Assembly (NCBI GenBank): GCA_038231615.1
Contig: JBBRLA010000473.1
Span: 1-6,834 of the forward strand
Origin: JBBRLA01 sp038231615
GTDB lineage: Bacteria > Myxococcota_A > Polyangia > Palsa-1104 > JAEUJZ01
DNA: 6,834 nt
Reading direction: 5' to 3'
In this document: positions 4,613 through 6,834 of the stretch, piece after piece
Layout of the letters: each line of letters opens with the position of its first letter
How positions within the stretch are numbered: the first letter of the stretch is position 1
Made by a program: the position numbers and the translations under genes
Notes under the pieces: model-generated
Databases searched by the model: none
Seen by the model: the letters and a program-made list of their open reading frames with translations, nothing else
Told to the model about the DNA's origin: nothing

Positions 4613-6337
4613 ATGAGCACGTCGGCAGCCACTTTTCCTCTCCTCTCCCACCTGAGCTATGTCCCCAGGGAACTGTCCTTCGGCACCAGCGGCCTTCGCG
4701 GGCTTGCGCGGGACATGACCGATCTGGAAATCTACATCAACGTCCGCGGCTATCTGGACCACGTGCGCACCAGCGGCGGCCTGTTCCCCGGCGAGACCAT
4801 CGCCATCGCCCGCGACCTGCGCGAAGTGGACCCGACCACCGGGCGATCGAGCAGCCCGCGGATCGCCCGGGCGGTGGTGCAGGCCATTCGCGACACCGGC
4901 CCCTTCCGGGTGGAAAACTGCGGCACGGTGCCGACGCCGGCACTGGCTTTTTATTCCCTCTCCCGTCGGGCGGTCGGGATCATGGTCACCGGCAGCCACA
5001 TCCCCGCCGATCGCAACGGGGTGAAGTTCTACAAGAAGGACGGCGAGGTGCTAAAGAGCGATGAGGCTGGCATTCTGGCCGCGGTGGGCCTGGTCCGCGC
5101 GCGCGAATACGGCAAGCGGGCCGGGGAGACCCTCTTCGATGAGCAAGGAATGCTCAAGGCCGCCCCTCCGCTGGACCCACCGGACCCGGCGGCGGAGGAG
5201 GAATACCTGGCGCGCTACCTGGGCCTGCTGGAACGGCCGCTTCTGGGTGAGCGCCTGGTATGCTACCAGCATTCGGCGGTGGGGCGGGACCTGCTGGTGC
5301 GCCTGCTGGAGGGGCTCGGGGCCACGGTGATCCCGGTGGGTCGCAGCGATCACTTCGTGCCGGTGGACACCGAGGAGGTCACGGACGAAGACCAGGCGCG
5401 CTACCGGGGCATGGCCGCGGCCCACCGGCCCGACGCCATCGTATCCACCGATGGGGATGGAGACCGGCCGCTGGTCATCGACGAGACCGGGGTCTTTCAC
5501 CGGGGCGACGCGCTGGGCATCCTTACGGCGGAGTTCCTGGGCGCGCGCTTCTGCGCTGTCCCCATCAGCACCACCGACGCGGTGGATCGCTGGGCCGCGG
5601 GCCGGCTCGCCGCGGGAGAACAGGTCACCCTGAAGCACACGGCCATCGGCTCGCCCCATGTCATCCGGGCCATGAACGAGGCCATCGCCCGGGGCGAGAC
5701 CGGGGTGGTCGCCTGGGAGGCCAATGGGGGCTTTCTTCTGGGCACGGACTTCCAGTTGAACGGCGGCACCCTTTCGGCGCTGCCCACGCGGGACGCGGTG
5801 CTGCCGATCCTGGCGGTGCTGCTGATGAAACGGGCAAGAGATTGCTCGTTGTCGCAGCTCTTCGCCACGCTGCCCGCGCGGGCCACCCAGGCCGGGCTGA
5901 TCGACGACTTTCCGATGGATCGCAGCCGGGCGGTCCTTTCCCGTCTTCTGCCGACCGACCGCGGTATCTTGCAAGCGGACTTTCGCGCCGATGGCACAGT
6001 GATGGTCAGTGGAGCGGACGGAGGTGTCGGCATCCTGGCCGGCGAGGACCCGATCGCGCGCGATTTGCGGGAGCGCCGGGCCGCGCTGTGGGACCTCCTG
6101 GCGCGGGCGTCCAACGTCCTTGCGGGGCTCTTGGAAGGGCTGGGGGAGATAGCGGAGATCAACTATCTGGACGGCGTGCGGGCGCACTTCGCCAGCGGCG
6201 ATGTGATCCACCTGCGCCCCTCGGGCAACGCGCCGCAGATGCGGGTCTATTCGATCAGCGACACCCGCGCCCGTGCCGACGCCTTGGTGCGGCTGGGCAC
6301 GGAGGCGATGTCGCGCTGCGACGGCAGCGGTCGCTAA
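4613..6337 (+). CDS. Phosphomannomutase/phosphoglucomutase-superfamily enzyme
   Basis: This complete 574-residue alpha-D-phosphohexomutase moves phosphate between C1 and C6 of a hexose phosphate through a bisphosphate intermediate. All four signature loops are present: SFGTSGLRG near residues 22-30, the catalytic phosphoserine loop TGSHIP with Ser128, the Mg-binding DGDGDR with Asp280/282/284, the sugar-specificity loop EANGG from Glu369, and the phosphate-binding loop RPSGNAPQMR from Arg535. The EANGG and RPSGNAP versions resemble enzymes annotated as phosphomannomutase rather than glucose-specific Pgm (which ends RPSGTE), but substrate cannot be fixed from sequence. The open frame reaches back to GTG 4538 and ATG 4571 (599 and 588 aa). 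ATG 4613 (MSTSAATFPLL) is preferred because the upstream codons show no family resemblance, although AGAAGAGG just before 4571 keeps that start possible. A glycosyltransferase follows on the same strand, suggesting supply of sugar-1-phosphate for glycoconjugates. Confidence 0.92.
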   Translation: MSTSAATFPLLSHLSYVPRELSFGTSGLRGLARDMTDLEIYINVRGYLDHVRTSGGLFPGETIAIARDLREVDPTTGRSSSPRIARAVVQAIRDTGPFRVENCGTVPTPALAFYSLSRRAVGIMVTGSHIPADRNGVKFYKKDGEVLKSDEAGILAAVGLVRAREYGKRAGETLFDEQGMLKAAPPLDPPDPAAEEEYLARYLGLLERPLLGERLVCYQHSAVGRDLLVRLLEGLGATVIPVGRSDHFVPVDTEEVTDEDQARYRGMAAAHRPDAIVSTDGDGDRPLVIDETGVFHRGDALGILTAEFLGARFCAVPISTTDAVDRWAAGRLAAGEQVTLKHTAIGSPHVIRAMNEAIARGETGVVAWEANGGFLLGTDFQLNGGTLSALPTRDAVLPILAVLLMKRARDCSLSQLFATLPARATQAGLIDDFPMDRSRAVLSRLLPTDRGILQADFRADGTVMVSGADGGVGILAGEDPIARDLRERRAALWDLLARASNVLAGLLEGLGEIAEINYLDGVRAHFASGDVIHLRPSGNAPQMRVYSISDTRARADALVRLGTEAMSRCDGSGR

Positions 6338-6367
6338 GCGACATAGGTACCGCGCCTCTTCGACGAC

Positions 6368-6397
6368 CCAAAGCCAAAGCCAAAGCCAAAGCCAAAG
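6368..6397. repeat. Hexanucleotide tandem repeat, five perfect CCAAAG units
   Basis: Five uninterrupted CCAAAG copies lie between the mutase stop (6337) and the glycosyltransferase start (6446). It is a simple-sequence tract prone to slippage. A copy change would alter spacing between the two genes by 6 bp without touching either reading frame. Confidence 0.95.
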
Positions 6398-6445
6398 GAT
6401 GAGGCCTTGCATCCCGGCCCACCCGTCCTCATGTTGATCCTCGTC

Positions 6446-6834
6446 ATGAGAAGAAAATACATCTATACTGGGGTGGCGCTTCTCTGCCTGGCCTGGCTCG
6501 GCAGCAAGCTGGGTCGTGAGCCAGCGCCCCTGTCCGGGTATATTTCCCGCCCCGAGGTACTTTCCCTTGCCGGCCTGCTGGTCCTTCTGGACGCCCTGTT
6601 CTGGTATGTGCGGCTGCGGCAGGCCATTGCTCCGCAGGCTACGCCCCCGCAGGCGTTGCAAGCGTACCCATCCTTGACCGTGGTCCGGCCGGTGCGGGGC
6701 AAAGATGTCGGCGCCGAGCAGAATTTTCGCGCGGATCTGGACACCGGCTACCCCGGCGAGGTGGAGACGCTCTTCATCTTCGATGAAGAGGCGGACCCCG
6801 GCCTGCCGGTGGCCACTCAGGTGGTCGCGGAGCA
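6446..6834 (+). CDS. Membrane glycosyltransferase, ceramide-glucosyltransferase-like (GT21/GT2), N-terminal part
   Basis: The gene runs off the right edge after 129 codons. Two hydrophobic helices come first (about 6-22, YIYTGVALLCLAWLG, and 38-55, VLSLAGLLVLLDALFWYV). The start of a GT-A fold follows: LTVVRPVRGKDVGAEQNF at 77-94 and YPGEVETLFIFDEEADPG at 102-119, which parallel the L+G-D and YP-E-L-D-DP blocks of ceramide glucosyltransferase (GT21) and related HpnI-type enzymes. Such enzymes sit in the inner membrane and transfer a sugar from a nucleotide sugar to a lipid or hopanoid acceptor. The catalytic Asp motifs and QXXRW lie outside the window. ATG 6446 is chosen as it precedes the basic MRRKYIY leader; ATG 6431 (MLILV) and TTG 6407 are in frame, and no start has a clear ribosome-binding site. 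Co-transcription with the mutase 108 nt upstream is plausible. Confidence 0.8.
   Translation, partial: MRRKYIYTGVALLCLAWLGSKLGREPAPLSGYISRPEVLSLAGLLVLLDALFWYVRLRQAIAPQATPPQALQAYPSLTVVRPVRGKDVGAEQNFRADLDTGYPGEVETLFIFDEEADPGLPVATQVVAE

Noticed and set aside
5051..6661. 536-codon open frame on the minus strand opposite the mutase
   Set aside because: It is antisense to a clearly identified enzyme, is Arg/Gly/Gln-rich with no family resemblance, and is expected as a by-product of GC-rich codon bias. The same holds for the 380-codon plus-strand frame 5260-6402.
1..6834. CRISPR array, tRNA, rRNA or intact insertion sequence
   Set aside because: No regularly spaced repeats, cloverleaf sequences, rRNA-like stretches or transposase motifs were seen by reading both strands.

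Overview
The window is GC-rich bacterial DNA with dense, GC3-biased genes. The gene families (phosphoketolase, hipBA, a Uma2-type protein with a coiled-coil tail, a GT21-like glycosyltransferase) and the coding style suggest an environmental proteobacterium. A purple-sulfur-type gammaproteobacterium (Chromatiales) or a delta/myxobacterial relative are both possible. This is an impression from family resemblance and was not tested.

Layout. Minus strand, right to left: a Uma2/DUF820 nuclease-fold protein (4442-3489); a 458-residue protein with a type IV prepilin-like N-terminus, a proline-rich linker and a YD/RHS-like glycine-aromatic region (3314-1938); a HipB-like antitoxin (1830-1489) behind an AT-rich promoter with two inverted repeats; a HipA-like toxin gene cut off at its Gly-rich ATP loop (1478 to about 945) and joined to a 58-codon coding-looking fragment of unknown family (946-770); a gene-poor stretch with a hairpin repeat (436-769); a remnant of the phosphate-binding C-terminus of a glucose-type phosphoglucomutase (359-435); and the first 119 codons of a phosphoketolase that runs off the left edge (358-1). 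Plus strand: a complete phosphohexomutase of the phosphomannomutase/phosphoglucomutase superfamily (4613-6337), five CCAAAG repeats, and the start of a membrane glycosyltransferase (6446 to the right edge).

How the parts may work together. The mutase and glycosyltransferase face the same way about 100 nt apart and could serve sugar-nucleotide supply and glycolipid or surface glycan synthesis. The phosphoketolase belongs to central carbon metabolism; the mutase remnant in front of it suggests a pgm-xfp pair that later decayed. The block 359-1478 is a concentration of broken genes on one strand and looks like a recombination scar. The most unusual intact gene is 1938-3314, a candidate surface or secreted protein that appears to combine a prepilin-peptidase signal with a YD-like passenger.
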